Numbered from the stretch's first letter, positions 18,131-27,053 are shown. The stretch is 64,000 nt of DNA from Flectobacillus major DSM 103 (GCF_000427405.1 NZ_KE386491.1:479001-543000), one strand, 5' to 3'. Translations and numbers: made by a program. Notes: generated by a model not told the origin, from the letters alone.

Positions 18131-18157
18131 TTGGCGAACTCTACTAGAGCTCGCCAA
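18131..18157 (-). terminator. Intrinsic terminator, minus strand
   Basis: A 12-bp stem with one mismatch (18131-18142 with 18146-18157, arm ttggcgaactct) is followed on the minus strand by ATTTTTTAT. It would end transcription coming from the GNAT gene. Confidence 0.7.
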
Positions 18158-18483
18158 GATTGTATCACTAACACACCAAAATATAGTTTTGCTAATTAGA
18201 ACGATTAAAATACTATTTCACAAAACCTATTTCTACTATGAAAACTAGAATTAATACGCAGGTACAATTCCGAAGTCACAGTATTCTGTAATATTTTGTA
18301 TTAATTACCATTTGTTAATTTTCCTTATGCAAATAGTGGAGAAAATACGGCCTATTACACATTTAAGATACCTACGGAATAAAAGTTTTTTTGGATTGTA
18401 AAAACTGAGATTTTTATTAAAAACTCTATAAAGCAAATACTAGGAGGTTAAAAACAACCAGAAGAGGGTGGGGGTAGTCACTT

Positions 18484-19035
18484 TTAGCGAATAGACAAAT
18501 GCCAGTGTTTTACTTTTAATAATTCTATATGTTGGACTTCGTCGATTAGGCCAAATGTTGAAAAACCACATTTTTTAAGAACTTGTTGTGACGCAATATT
18601 ATCGAGGGGTGTATCGGCCAAAATAGTTTTTAGGTTAATGTCGGTCGATGCCCAATCAATCAGGCATTGAAGAGCCTCAGACGCAAATCCCTGTTGGCGA
18701 AAGGGCATATCTATACAATAACCTACCATAGTAGCTCCGTGCTTGTCGGGTAGTCCCGACAAGCCGATACCTCCAATAGAAAGGTTTTTTTCGACCAGTA
18801 CAATTTCCCAGTTGGTATACCAAAAGAAATCAACAAGGTATTCGTCGGTCATCGGAATCCAATAGTTAGCCAAGGCTTCTTGTGTTTCGGTCTGAAAAAA
18901 ATCTTCAATTTGCCAGTTTGAGGGATTAAGCCCTAGCTTAGCCTCCATGGCATTGCGGCCTTGCTGGTGCCATATCTGTAAGAGGTAATTGTCGAGAGGA
19001 ATAAGTTTGAGACGTTCAGAAGATATATCTATCAT
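18484..19035 (-). CDS. GNAT-family N-acetyltransferase (RimJ/RimL-like)
   Basis: This 183-residue enzyme is predicted to move an acetyl group from acetyl-CoA to an amine. It opens with ISSERLKLIPLD, typical of the RimJ/RimL-like Acetyltransf_3 group. It carries a CoA-binding motif A in the form DMPFRQQGFASEALQ (about residues 108-122) and ends with the N-IASQQVLKKCGF segment. The substrate is unknown; these enzymes modify ribosomal proteins, antibiotics or small metabolites. It is monocistronic, with its own terminator downstream. Confidence 0.88.
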   Translation of the reverse strand: MIDISSERLKLIPLDNYLLQIWHQQGRNAMEAKLGLNPSNWQIEDFFQTETQEALANYWIPMTDEYLVDFFWYTNWEIVLVEKNLSIGGIGLSGLPDKHGATMVGYCIDMPFRQQGFASEALQCLIDWASTDINLKTILADTPLDNIASQQVLKKCGFSTFGLIDEVQHIELLKVKHWHLSIR

Positions 19036-19626
19036 TGCTTGAATTTAGTTATAAAAATGGGCGGAAGAATAGAGCAGCGTTGTTGTACAGACGCCCGCTG
19101 TGGTGTTAAAATGTACTAAAAAATATAACAAAGATACAGATACTTTTGAAAATTTTGGGCAGCATTGGTAGTGGTAATAGTATGATTCAGGGTGTGAGGG
19201 CTTCTCTTAATGTTAGGTTGTAGAACCTTGCATTGTTTTTGTGTCAATTTTATTGTTCAAACAAATACCGTTTGAACAATACCTTGCAAAAGCAGATAGG
19301 AACGCTAAAAATTAGTTGCTAATTTGCCTTTTAGTCCAAAGTTTAAACAAATTTTGAGTACAAAAAAAGTCTATCTGTTATTCATATCTTCTAATTCTTG
19401 TTATTCACCGACGAAATGTTTGGTTTGGTCGAAAATTGGAAAATTCTCACATCAAACCTTGCAACATTTGTGTTCATAAGTAGTCATTTGGCTGATTTGG
19501 AGGCTTTTTCCACTCATCTTAGAAACAAACCATTTGTACTTTTTATATTATTAAAAATAAAATTTATCTGGAATTTTACGTCCAAGTTGAACTAACTCGT
19601 TCAGAAAGTTTTCCAAGAAAATCATC
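19036..19626. other. Divergent intergenic region (591 bp)
   Basis: This region lies between the leftward GNAT gene and the rightward outer-membrane protein gene. It contains the palindrome at 19251-19281 and a repeated accttgca nearby. No exact TAnnTTTG element was found, and a 65-codon frame at 19398-19595 has no protein-like features. Confidence 0.45.
19251..19281. promoter_or_regulatory. Perfect 12-bp inverted repeat, operator or terminator
   Basis: Arms tattgttcaaac (19251-19262) and its exact complement (19270-19281) flank a 7-base loop. There is no T run on either side, so an operator or RNA stability element is more likely than a terminator. It is 345 bases upstream of the outer-membrane protein gene. 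Confidence 0.45.
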
Positions 19627-22218
19627 ATGAAAAAATTTTTATTATTATCAGCATTAAGCTTAGTAGGATTTAACCTTTGGGCTCAATTTCCAGGAGTACC
19701 GGGTATGGGAGGTGGACAAAATCGTCAGCAGCAAGCTATTCCGGGTACAGCACAGGCCGCACCAAAAGGCTCTGCAAAAATTGTAGGTTATGTAATAGAT
19801 TCGGCAGCTACCAAGGCTGTTGAGTTTGCAAGTGTGGCACTTATCAATAAAACTACCAACAAGCCAGTTGATGGTACCGTAGCCGATGAAAAGGGTAAGT
19901 TTACATTGGCGAAAGTTGCTACAGGAGAATATATCGTTTCGGTATCATTTTTGGGCTATCAGTCAAAAAAAATGACAGTAAATATTGTCAACAAAAACGA
20001 TGAAATAGATTTGGGTGTGATTCGCCTTTCGCAAAGTACACAGTTGTTACAAGAGGTAACAGTAGAAGGTCAGAAAGCTGTAATTGAAGATAAAGTAGAC
20101 CGTTTGGTGTACAATGCCGAGCGTGATGCTACATCACGTGGAGGCGATGCGTCGGATGTACTAAGAAAAGTACCTATGCTTTCGGTAGACTTAGATGGTA
20201 ACGTGTCGTTACGTGGTAGTTCAAACGTAAGAGTATTGATTAACAACAAGCCTTCTACAATTGTGGCTACGAGTGTTGCCGATGCCTTGAAGCAGATTCC
20301 TGCCGATATGATTAAAACTGTAGAGGTGATTACTTCGCCATCGGCCAAATACGATGCAGAGGGGTCGTCGGGTATTATCAATATCATTACCAAAAAGAAT
20401 ACTTTGCAAGGCTTAACCCTTAACTTGGATTCAAGTGTAGGTATTCGTGGAGGTAACTTGTCGTTGAATGGTAATTATCGCAAGAAAAACATGGGCTTCT
20501 CGTTGGGAGGTTTTGGTCGTGCCAACTACAATATCAATGGTACTTTTGAAAACCAACAAATTACAACAGCCAATAATATACAAACTATCAACAAACAGTT
20601 TGCCGATACTCGTAGCAATGGTATGTTTGGCAGTTACCAATTAGGATGGGACTGGGATATTAACAAACACAACTCGGTAACAGCTTCGGTACGTTATGGG
20701 GTTCGTAATCAACGTAACTACCAAGATGGGCTGTTGAACGAACGTTTTTCTGGAACAACGTTGTTGAGCCAAAATTTAAGAGATGTAGATGTGAAAGATT
20801 TGTCGGGGACAATCGATGCTAATATTGATTATACTCATACTTTCAAAAAACCTCAGCAAGAGTTTAGTTTATTGACACAGTTTAGCCGTAATAACCGTAC
20901 AAACGACTTTATTAACAATAACTTGAATATAAGTGATTTGTCGATTTTGAGCCGTTTGAAAAACAATAACGATAGCTATAACCAAGAAGTAACTGTACAG
21001 GCCGATTACCAAACACCTTTATCAAAAACACAATTGGTTGAGATTGGAGCAAAAGGTATTTTTCGTACTGTCAATAGTGATTATAAGTACTTTTCGGCAC
21101 AAGGTGCTACAGGTGAATACACCGAGTTGAATAATAGCTTGGCTTCGTCAAACGTATTTAGCTATAACCAAAACATTGTAGCGGGGTATTTATCATATAC
21201 AGCCACTTTGAGCAAAAAATATACGTTGAAAGTAGGCGGCCGTTATGAACATACCGATATTAATGCCAACTTCAAAACAGGCGAAACTAGCTTGTCGATT
21301 CCTTCGTATGGTGTTTTGGTACCAAGTTTGAATATCTCAAGAAAACTGAAAGGTGCAAGTACGCTCAAGTTTGCTTATAACCGTCGTATTCAACGCCCTT
21401 CTATTCAGTTTTTGAACCCGAACGTAAATGCGTCGAACCCTTTGAGTATTTCTAGCGGTAATCCCAACTTGAGTCCTGAATATACCAACAACTATGAGTT
21501 GACATTGAATACTACTGTTAAAAGTACATTCTTGACAGTAGCAACATTTGTAAGAAATACAACAGGTAGTATTGAAAGTGTAAGAGATGTAAAAGGTGAT
21601 ACAATTCGTACCAACTTCCAAAATATTGGTAATCAAGATGCGTATGGTATGAATGCTTTTGCCAACGTAAGCTTATCGAATAAATTGATGATCGGCTTAG
21701 GCGGTGATGTGTATTATGCCAAACTGAACAACAACGTAGCAAATCCATTGTACAATGCTTCAAACTCTGGATGGGTAGCCAACTACCGTATTTTTGGTAG
21801 CTATAACCTTGGTAATAACTGGGGTGTTCAAGCATTCGGTTTTTATCGTTCTACTCAGGTGCAGCTACAAGGTTTCCAAGGAGGATTTGGTATTTATAGT
21901 TTGAGCTTGAAGAAGGATTTCAAAGATAAAAAAGGAAGTATTGGCTTTGGTGCTGAAAACTTCTTTACACCAAATGGTTTCAAAATTAACAATGAAATCA
22001 ACTCGCCAATTATTGCTCAGAACAGTACAACTACCTTACGTAACATGAACTTTAAAGTTAACTTTAGTTACAGAATTGGTAAAATGTCATTCGATGCTCC
22101 AAGTAAAAGAAAGAAATCGGTTAATAACGATGACTTGAAAGAAGGTGGCGAAGGCGGCGGTGGCGGTCAGCAACAAGGCGGAGCAACTCCTGCAGCAGGT
22201 GGAGGCCGTCCAAGATAA
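19627..22218 (+). CDS. Outer-membrane beta-barrel protein (carboxypeptidase-like domain, plug, OMP_b-brl_3 barrel) with Gly/Gln-rich tail
   Basis: This 863-residue exported protein has a signal peptide (1-19, ending LWAQ), a Gly/Gln/Pro-rich linker, a carboxypeptidase-regulatory-like domain (about 50-135), a plug-like domain (about 150-260, with LRGSSNVRVLINNKPS) and a large barrel of the outer_membrane_beta-barrel type. The barrel seems to end at FSYRIGKMSF, and a hydrophilic tail of about 40 residues follows, with EGGEGGGGGQQQ and a basic GGGRPR end. A tail after the final strand is unusual for an outer-membrane protein. The substrate or role is unknown. It is transcribed alone and ends at a clear terminator. 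Confidence 0.87.
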   Translation: MKKFLLLSALSLVGFNLWAQFPGVPGMGGGQNRQQQAIPGTAQAAPKGSAKIVGYVIDSAATKAVEFASVALINKTTNKPVDGTVADEKGKFTLAKVATGEYIVSVSFLGYQSKKMTVNIVNKNDEIDLGVIRLSQSTQLLQEVTVEGQKAVIEDKVDRLVYNAERDATSRGGDASDVLRKVPMLSVDLDGNVSLRGSSNVRVLINNKPSTIVATSVADALKQIPADMIKTVEVITSPSAKYDAEGSSGIINIITKKNTLQGLTLNLDSSVGIRGGNLSLNGNYRKKNMGFSLGGFGRANYNINGTFENQQITTANNIQTINKQFADTRSNGMFGSYQLGWDWDINKHNSVTASVRYGVRNQRNYQDGLLNERFSGTTLLSQNLRDVDVKDLSGTIDANIDYTHTFKKPQQEFSLLTQFSRNNRTNDFINNNLNISDLSILSRLKNNNDSYNQEVTVQADYQTPLSKTQLVEIGAKGIFRTVNSDYKYFSAQGATGEYTELNNSLASSNVFSYNQNIVAGYLSYTATLSKKYTLKVGGRYEHTDINANFKTGETSLSIPSYGVLVPSLNISRKLKGASTLKFAYNRRIQRPSIQFLNPNVNASNPLSISSGNPNLSPEYTNNYELTLNTTVKSTFLTVATFVRNTTGSIESVRDVKGDTIRTNFQNIGNQDAYGMNAFANVSLSNKLMIGLGGDVYYAKLNNNVANPLYNASNSGWVANYRIFGSYNLGNNWGVQAFGFYRSTQVQLQGFQGGFGIYSLSLKKDFKDKKGSIGFGAENFFTPNGFKINNEINSPIIAQNSTTTLRNMNFKVNFSYRIGKMSFDAPSKRKKSVNNDDLKEGGEGGGGGQQQGGATPAAGGGRPR

Positions 22219-22248
22219 TCAGAGTATAAATTGATGTTAGTAATAAGT

Positions 22249-22286
22249 AAAATCCCCCAGTCTTTCGGCTGAGGGATTTTTATTGT
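22249..22286 (+). terminator. Intrinsic terminator after the beta-barrel gene
   Basis: A 12-bp stem with one mismatch (22249-22260 with 22269-22280), core tcccccag/ctgaggga, loop tctttcgg, is followed by TTTTTATTG. Confidence 0.88.
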
Positions 22287-22379
22287 TAGTAGCCCTCTAA
22301 TCTCTATGAAAGTTCTATTGTCCTATTAGTTTTATTCGTCAGTTACAAAAGTTGAAATGGCTAGCTAGAATACCGAATC

Positions 22380-24935
22380 CTATTTTCCAATTTTTGCCGA
22401 AATACTCATATAATAAAACCCGCCGACACTTGGCCCTGCTAAGAAATTATAATAGTACTGATTGGTAATATTGGTGCCACCTAGTTTTATCAATATATTT
22501 TGTAGAGGCAGTAAATAACTTACCTGAGTATCGAGCGAAGTATATGCGGGTACAGTGCCAGTTGCCAATGATGATTGCCAAACAAAAGCATCTTGCCATT
22601 TTAGGTTTATACTAAAGCCTAGCCGTTCGGTGAGCTTTCGGTTAGCAATACCAACATTAAGTATCCATTGAGGGGTATTGAATGCCTCTTCGAGGCCGTC
22701 GTTGGTATCTTTTCGGTCGAGGTTTGCCAACGAAACATTGCTATTGAACACAAATTGTTGGAAGAAACGATAACGAACACCCCAACTTGCTCCGTAATTA
22801 TAAACCTTACTTTTTGAATTGGTCCACAAGCGATAGCGGTCTTGTTGGGTTCTATCATTCAAGTAATAGGCTAATGAATCTGGATTTTTTAATGAGGCTT
22901 TCGGAATAGACACTTCAACTTGTGCCATAAAGTTTTGGTAGGCATTGTAGTAAAAATCTATGTCTATCAATAGCTTTTTGTCAAACCAATTGCCTTTATA
23001 GCCCAATTCAAAGCTATTCACTTGCTCAGGTTTAATATAGGAATAATCATTTTTTACTAATAGCTTTTTGTTTTGCTCGATAGCCTGATTGGTACTAATG
23101 CCTTGGGTATTTACATCATTGGTTACAGCTGCCTGAAAGGCATCTATGGAGGTTTTGAAATAGGAGTTTTCAAAAATACCTTGCGACATACTAGGCAAGC
23201 CTCCAACTCGTTTTACGCCACCACTATTTACATTGGAAAATGCCTCAAATAAACTAGGGAAACGATACCCATTTTGGTAAGAAATACGAATGCTATGCTC
23301 GTTAGTAGGCGAGTACACGACTGCTACTCGTGGATTCCATCGCCAATTAAAATACTGGTTTTTATCGGCTCTTATAGTAGCGTTGATTTGAATTTTTTCG
23401 TTGAGCAGTGCTTTTTCCAACTGTACAAAAGCACCATATTTGTAATAATTCAAGTTCTTGCCTGCTTCGGTCGGATTAATGAAGTAGTTGCCATCTGGAT
23501 ATACTTCGTAGTTGCGAAAATCAAAACCTGAAAGTACCGAAAGCCCCCAGTTATCATTCAAAGACTTTATCCAATTTTGGGTCATATTCCATTGCCCTTC
23601 GGTGTGGTACATCCACGATTTTACCCGAAGTGCCGCCCCAGTATCCCAGTTGTTGATATCTCCTAGTTTTTTGATTAAAGCATCAAATTCGGCAGTATGA
23701 GGCTGAGGTCGGCCTGCATCGGCTTGGGTTCTGGCCATAGCCAAAGCCTCCTGAATATTTTTACCAGTACCGATACTTTGGTTAAACTGTGTTGTAAAAT
23801 CCTTGAACCACTGGTCGTCTGATTTGAAGGTTCTATCGATATTTTCGGCCATAGAACGGATATTATAAGACTCGCCCGTATTCTCTTGGGTTGTATATGC
23901 CTTTATAATTAGCGAAGGACTTTTGAATGTGAGGCTATGCTGACTAATTTGGTAATTATTGAGACGAAAGCGGTTGGTTCGTTGGTATAGATTGTCCAAA
24001 CCTCCGATTCGATATGAATATTGAATTTCGGTATTGCTACTTGGGCGATATGCCAACGTAAAGTCTGCTTTGATATTCTGTAAACTAAAGTCGGCAAGGT
24101 CTTTTTCATAATATCCTGTACGAGCTACCGAATAACGTTTGCCTCCTAAGGTAATGGTTTTTCGGTTTGACGACTCGTTGCCGTACGAGTTGATAGCATC
24201 GTAAGCGGGATTGTCTTGTCCTGTTAGGCCCAGCGAAACATTTCCATTGGGGTTGAGGTTTTGCTGATTATCCGAAATCCAGTCGTAGCCTGTCAAGTAC
24301 GAAAAGTTGGCCTTAAATGCCCATTTATTTTGCCATGCCTTTGCCCAACGGATACTACTTTCGCTAAACAAATGTGCCGATGTGTTGGCATCTGATAGAT
24401 GATTGACACCTGTTTTTTGCTGAATTTCTAATCCTTGAAAATCAAATGGACTTTTTGATAGAATATTGACCATGCCATTCAACGAATTCATCCCATAAAG
24501 AGCCGAGGCTGTACCTGGAATTAACTCGGCTCGGTCAATATCCAAATCGGAAGGAGTAAGGGCACTTCCAATAGGGGCACCAATATGAGGTGCTTGGTTG
24601 TCGATACCATCTACCAATTGTACAAAACGAACATTGGTAGGATTGGCAAAACCACGGGTATTGTACACTTTGAACCCCAAGCTAGAAGTAAGCAACTGTA
24701 CTCCTTTGATATGCTCAATGGCATCGAAATAACTTGGCGCAGGCGACTGCTTGATGGCTTTTGCGTCTAATAGCTCAATACTTACTGGCGACTTCATGAT
24801 ATTGAGAGGCAGGCGAGAAGCCGTAATTACTACCTCCGACAGTACCGTAATCGTATCTTTTTGGGTGTGCTGTACTTGTGCCATAACTGTAATAGATAGC
24901 GTGAACAGACCCAATGAGAGTAAAGGTTTTTTCAT
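22380..24935 (-). CDS. TonB-dependent outer-membrane receptor of the putative molybdate/oxyanion cluster
   Basis: This 851-residue receptor has a signal peptide (ending VMAQ), no carboxypeptidase-like domain, a plug (about residues 35-160) with SEVVITASR as TonB-box-like start and the NGMVNILSK end, and a barrel finishing with YMSISAKIGK. Its gene starts 47 bases after a molybdopterin-fold protein gene, which itself follows a TauE/SafE permease gene, all behind a ModE-like regulator. The substrate would therefore be expected to be a molybdenum, tungsten or sulfur compound taken across the outer membrane. That is inference from context; the receptor sequence itself does not reveal its ligand. 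Confidence 0.88.
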   Translation of the reverse strand: MKKPLLSLGLFTLSITVMAQVQHTQKDTITVLSEVVITASRLPLNIMKSPVSIELLDAKAIKQSPAPSYFDAIEHIKGVQLLTSSLGFKVYNTRGFANPTNVRFVQLVDGIDNQAPHIGAPIGSALTPSDLDIDRAELIPGTASALYGMNSLNGMVNILSKSPFDFQGLEIQQKTGVNHLSDANTSAHLFSESSIRWAKAWQNKWAFKANFSYLTGYDWISDNQQNLNPNGNVSLGLTGQDNPAYDAINSYGNESSNRKTITLGGKRYSVARTGYYEKDLADFSLQNIKADFTLAYRPSSNTEIQYSYRIGGLDNLYQRTNRFRLNNYQISQHSLTFKSPSLIIKAYTTQENTGESYNIRSMAENIDRTFKSDDQWFKDFTTQFNQSIGTGKNIQEALAMARTQADAGRPQPHTAEFDALIKKLGDINNWDTGAALRVKSWMYHTEGQWNMTQNWIKSLNDNWGLSVLSGFDFRNYEVYPDGNYFINPTEAGKNLNYYKYGAFVQLEKALLNEKIQINATIRADKNQYFNWRWNPRVAVVYSPTNEHSIRISYQNGYRFPSLFEAFSNVNSGGVKRVGGLPSMSQGIFENSYFKTSIDAFQAAVTNDVNTQGISTNQAIEQNKKLLVKNDYSYIKPEQVNSFELGYKGNWFDKKLLIDIDFYYNAYQNFMAQVEVSIPKASLKNPDSLAYYLNDRTQQDRYRLWTNSKSKVYNYGASWGVRYRFFQQFVFNSNVSLANLDRKDTNDGLEEAFNTPQWILNVGIANRKLTERLGFSINLKWQDAFVWQSSLATGTVPAYTSLDTQVSYLLPLQNILIKLGGTNITNQYYYNFLAGPSVGGFYYMSISAKIGK

Positions 24936-24982
24936 AAATCAATGCGATATATTTTGAGGAATATAGCGAATACCAAAAAAAA

Positions 24983-25483
24983 TTAAAGCTCAACGACTTG
25001 TATCTCCGATAACCATTTTACATGTCTAGCACCCGTAATTTTATCGGTAGCAGAAATAAGCAAGAAAGGGCCATCTTTGGCAATAGGTCTATTATCGATT
25101 TCAAAAAGTACCAATACTTGTTCGCCAGTAGGGTTATTGAATAATTCATGATAACTAAAGGCAGTTGTATAATTGTCGGTAGCCTTAACAAGAACTATCA
25201 ATTTGCCCTTTTCTTTAGGGTTATTTACCTTTATTTGAGCTTTGTCCAAAATGTTTGTCAACAAAACGCCTTGATAGGTTTTAAATTCTTTCCGAATATC
25301 GCCTGATGTACTTATCACTTTAAAATTTTTACCCGAAACGACTGGTAATGTTTTTAGGTCATCAAGTGTCAGTGTAAGTTCGTGTTCAACTTTTCCTGCA
25401 ATATGGATTGTTGTAGTATTTTGGCCAAAAGTGGTGAATGTTCCCCAAAAGAACATCAGCATGAGTATATATTTAGCTTTCAT
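24983..25483 (-). CDS. Periplasmic molybdopterin-binding-fold protein (Oxidored_molyb-like)
   Basis: This 166-residue protein has a signal peptide (1-20, ending TFGQ) followed by a domain like the sulfite-oxidase/YedY molybdopterin fold. TLTLDDLKTLPVV, YQGVLLTNIL and KDGPFLLISATD match the conserved strands. There is no cysteine at all in the protein, so the Cys that ligates molybdenum in true enzymes is missing, and catalysis by the usual mechanism is unlikely. A binding or sensing role in the periplasm is plausible. It lies between the permease and the TonB receptor with gaps of 46 and 47 bases, which argues for one transcript. Confidence 0.82.
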   Translation of the reverse strand: MKAKYILMLMFFWGTFTTFGQNTTTIHIAGKVEHELTLTLDDLKTLPVVSGKNFKVISTSGDIRKEFKTYQGVLLTNILDKAQIKVNNPKEKGKLIVLVKATDNYTTAFSYHELFNNPTGEQVLVLFEIDNRPIAKDGPFLLISATDKITGARHVKWLSEIQVVEL

Positions 25484-25529
25484 AAAAAGAATAATTACAC
25501 TAAATGAGCAATGTGCCTGAAAGGAGCAG

Positions 25530-26270
25530 TTATGTGAAAATGAGTTTTAGGCAAGCAATACCAAGACCAAGTGCCAGCAAATAACGCAAGGTTGGAATAT
25601 TGAATCGATGACTTCCGAAATAAGCACCAATAGCCCCCCCTACAATGGTTGCCAACACGGCAAAAATCAAATCTTCACCAAGTACCAATGTGCCTTTTGA
25701 AACGGCTCCAATAAGGCCAGATACAGAGTTGACAAAAATAAATAGAGCCGATACGGCAGCCGTTTCTTTGATTTTGGCCCAACGCATTAATAACATAATA
25801 GGACTTAGTATAATACCGCCACCAATGCCAATCATACCCGAAATAAGCCCAATTGCACTACCTGTACCAAGGGCTGCCCAAAGAGGAATAGGGCGATTAG
25901 GCTCATCGTTTCTTTCAAATTGAAATAGCATACGAGCTATCGAAATCAGAATACACATCGCTAATATTTTTTTATAAATGCTGTCGGGAAGTACAAACGT
26001 TGCCCCTAAAAAAGACATCGGAATACTGGCCAAAGCAAAAGGCCAAAATAGCTTTAGCTTGAAATAGCCAGCCCGATAAAAACCTATAAATGAAAATAAG
26101 GATACCGCCAAGTTCATGACCAACGCCGAAGATTTCATCAATACAGGGGCTACTCCTAACAAGGCCATTACGGCCAAATAGCCACTAGCACCACCGTGTC
26201 CTACCGAGGCATAAAGAAATGCTACCGCCGCCAATAAGATAAGCATTAAGACTAATGAGGAAGAAATCAT
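25530..26270 (-). CDS. TauE/SafE (TSUP) family anion permease
   Basis: This 246-residue inner-membrane protein has about eight hydrophobic segments in two homologous halves. The GHGGASGYLAVMALLG (N-half) and GMIGIGGGIILSPIMLLM (C-half) repeats are the TSUP family mark. Members carry sulfite, sulfonates, thiosulfate and related anions. Here the ModE-like regulator and molybdopterin-fold neighbour suggest molybdate, tungstate or a sulfur oxyanion. I use the ATG at 26270 rather than the in-frame TTG two codons upstream. The predicted operator at 26282-26309 begins 12 bases upstream of it. Confidence 0.87.
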   Translation of the reverse strand: MISSSLVLMLILLAAVAFLYASVGHGGASGYLAVMALLGVAPVLMKSSALVMNLAVSLFSFIGFYRAGYFKLKLFWPFALASIPMSFLGATFVLPDSIYKKILAMCILISIARMLFQFERNDEPNRPIPLWAALGTGSAIGLISGMIGIGGGIILSPIMLLMRWAKIKETAAVSALFIFVNSVSGLIGAVSKGTLVLGEDLIFAVLATIVGGAIGAYFGSHRFNIPTLRYLLALGLGIACLKLIFT

Positions 26271-26281
26271 AATCAATAAGA

Positions 26282-26309
26282 TTCGTTATTTTTGTAAAAA
26301 TATAACGAA
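26282..26309. promoter_or_regulatory. ModE-box-like operator
   Basis: Arms ttcgttat (26282-26289) and ataacgaa (26302-26309) are separated by 12 bases. CGTTAT-N12-ATAACG is the layout I recall for the Escherichia coli ModE site upstream of modA. The site lies just upstream of the permease start and overlaps a near-consensus -7 (TATTTTTA, minus strand). The ModE-like gene is the next gene upstream. Confidence 0.6.
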
Positions 26310-26317
26310 ACGCTGTG

Positions 26318-26349
26318 TTTGAGAAAAAATAACGCTATTTTTTCTCAAA
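26318..26349. terminator. Perfect 14-bp hairpin between the ModE-like gene and the permease operon
   Basis: Arms tttgagaaaaaata (26318-26331) and the exact complement (26336-26349) enclose a 4-base loop. The right arm carries its own T run in either direction. It probably ends the regulator transcript, but it could also act as an attenuator. Confidence 0.6.
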
Positions 26350-26436
26350 TAAGATAATCCAAAGACCAATACGGAGGAATACAAACGTTACTATAGCACA
26401 ATATTGTACAGATTTGTTTTTCTGAATCAACCCCTC

Positions 26437-26814
26437 TTAGTAGGTTAATGCTTGGAGATTGTGGCTTTCTTCTGCCAAAAAGTCTTTGAAGCGTAATTGT
26501 AGGTTTTTATAAGCTTCAATAGCCTTGAGGCCATTTTCGGTGACGAGTGCTCCGCCTCCTTTTTTGCCCCCAACTTGGGTGATTACAAAAGGCTTCGACG
26601 ACTGAGTATTCATCGAATTGATTAGCTCCCAAGCTCTTTTATAAGACATATTCATGGCTTTGGCTGCTTGCGAAATAGAACCATGCTCAATAATCAACTC
26701 CATCAACTGAATCCGTCCTTTGCCTAAAAAACGTTCAGAACCATCTTTTTTCTCTATCCAAATAGCTCCAACAACTGCGTATTCTTGAGCGTTTACTAAA
26801 ACCGAATCTTTCAT
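26437..26814 (-). CDS. ModE-like winged-helix transcriptional regulator
   Basis: This 125-residue protein carries the N-terminal DNA-binding domain of ModE: GKGRIQLMELIIEHGSISQA followed by AAKAMNMSYKRAWELINSMN and the wing VTQVGGKKGGGALVTENG (about residues 28-95). The C-terminal MOP-type molybdate-binding domains of full-length ModE (about 260 residues) are absent, as in other short ModE-like proteins. How it would sense its signal is therefore open; it may read the state of the periplasmic partner or bind the anion differently. It is encoded upstream of the permease/receptor cluster, 160 bases away, with an operator-like site between them. Confidence 0.85.
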   Translation of the reverse strand: MKDSVLVNAQEYAVVGAIWIEKKDGSERFLGKGRIQLMELIIEHGSISQAAKAMNMSYKRAWELINSMNTQSSKPFVITQVGGKKGGGALVTENGLKAIEAYKNLQLRFKDFLAEESHNLQALTY

Positions 26815-26963
26815 ATTTTACCAAAATTGAGCAATAAAAAAATAAAGTTATGCCAGAATTTCTAATTTATAGATACTTCTCTACAAAATCAGCTTTTTCA
26901 CTATTGACTCCTTTCTCTTTTTAGGGGCTATCCTGTATCTGTCCTGATATAATTGTATTTTAT

Positions 26964-27046
26964 GTAGGTAAAGTATGGTTTATATTTTGTTTTGTCAAAA
27001 CAAGTTGCCATTTTTACATAAAAATTACCTACCAGTACCTACCAGT
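26964..27046 (+). promoter_or_regulatory. Regulatory region of the GntR/fucosidase cluster with repeated TACCTACC motif and palindrome
   Basis: Two perfect tandem copies of acctaccagt lie at 27027-27046, just before the start codon. An inverted copy (gtaggtaa, 26964-26971) lies 53 bases upstream, and a perfect 8-1-8 palindrome (ttgttttg-t-caaaacaa) occupies 26987-27003. These are good candidates for binding sites of the GntR protein encoded next. No exact -7 consensus is present. Confidence 0.45.
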
Positions 27047-27053
27047 TGTAATA

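Larger units (their letters stand above)
17873..18483. other. Intergenic region upstream of argF' (611 bp)
   Basis: This region holds a candidate -7 element for argF' and a terminator hairpin at 18131-18157. The 330 bases between that hairpin and the GNAT gene would be an unusually long 3' untranslated region, or could hide a small RNA. I found no convincing reading frame. Confidence 0.45.

Noticed and set aside
18238-18291. 17-codon frame upstream of the arginine cluster that could be a leader peptide
   Set aside because: It points away from argF' and has no run of Arg codons, so attenuation by it is not supported.
19398-19595. 65-codon plus-strand frame upstream of the outer-membrane protein gene
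   Set aside because: No ribosome-binding or protein-like features, and it sits in a probable regulatory region.
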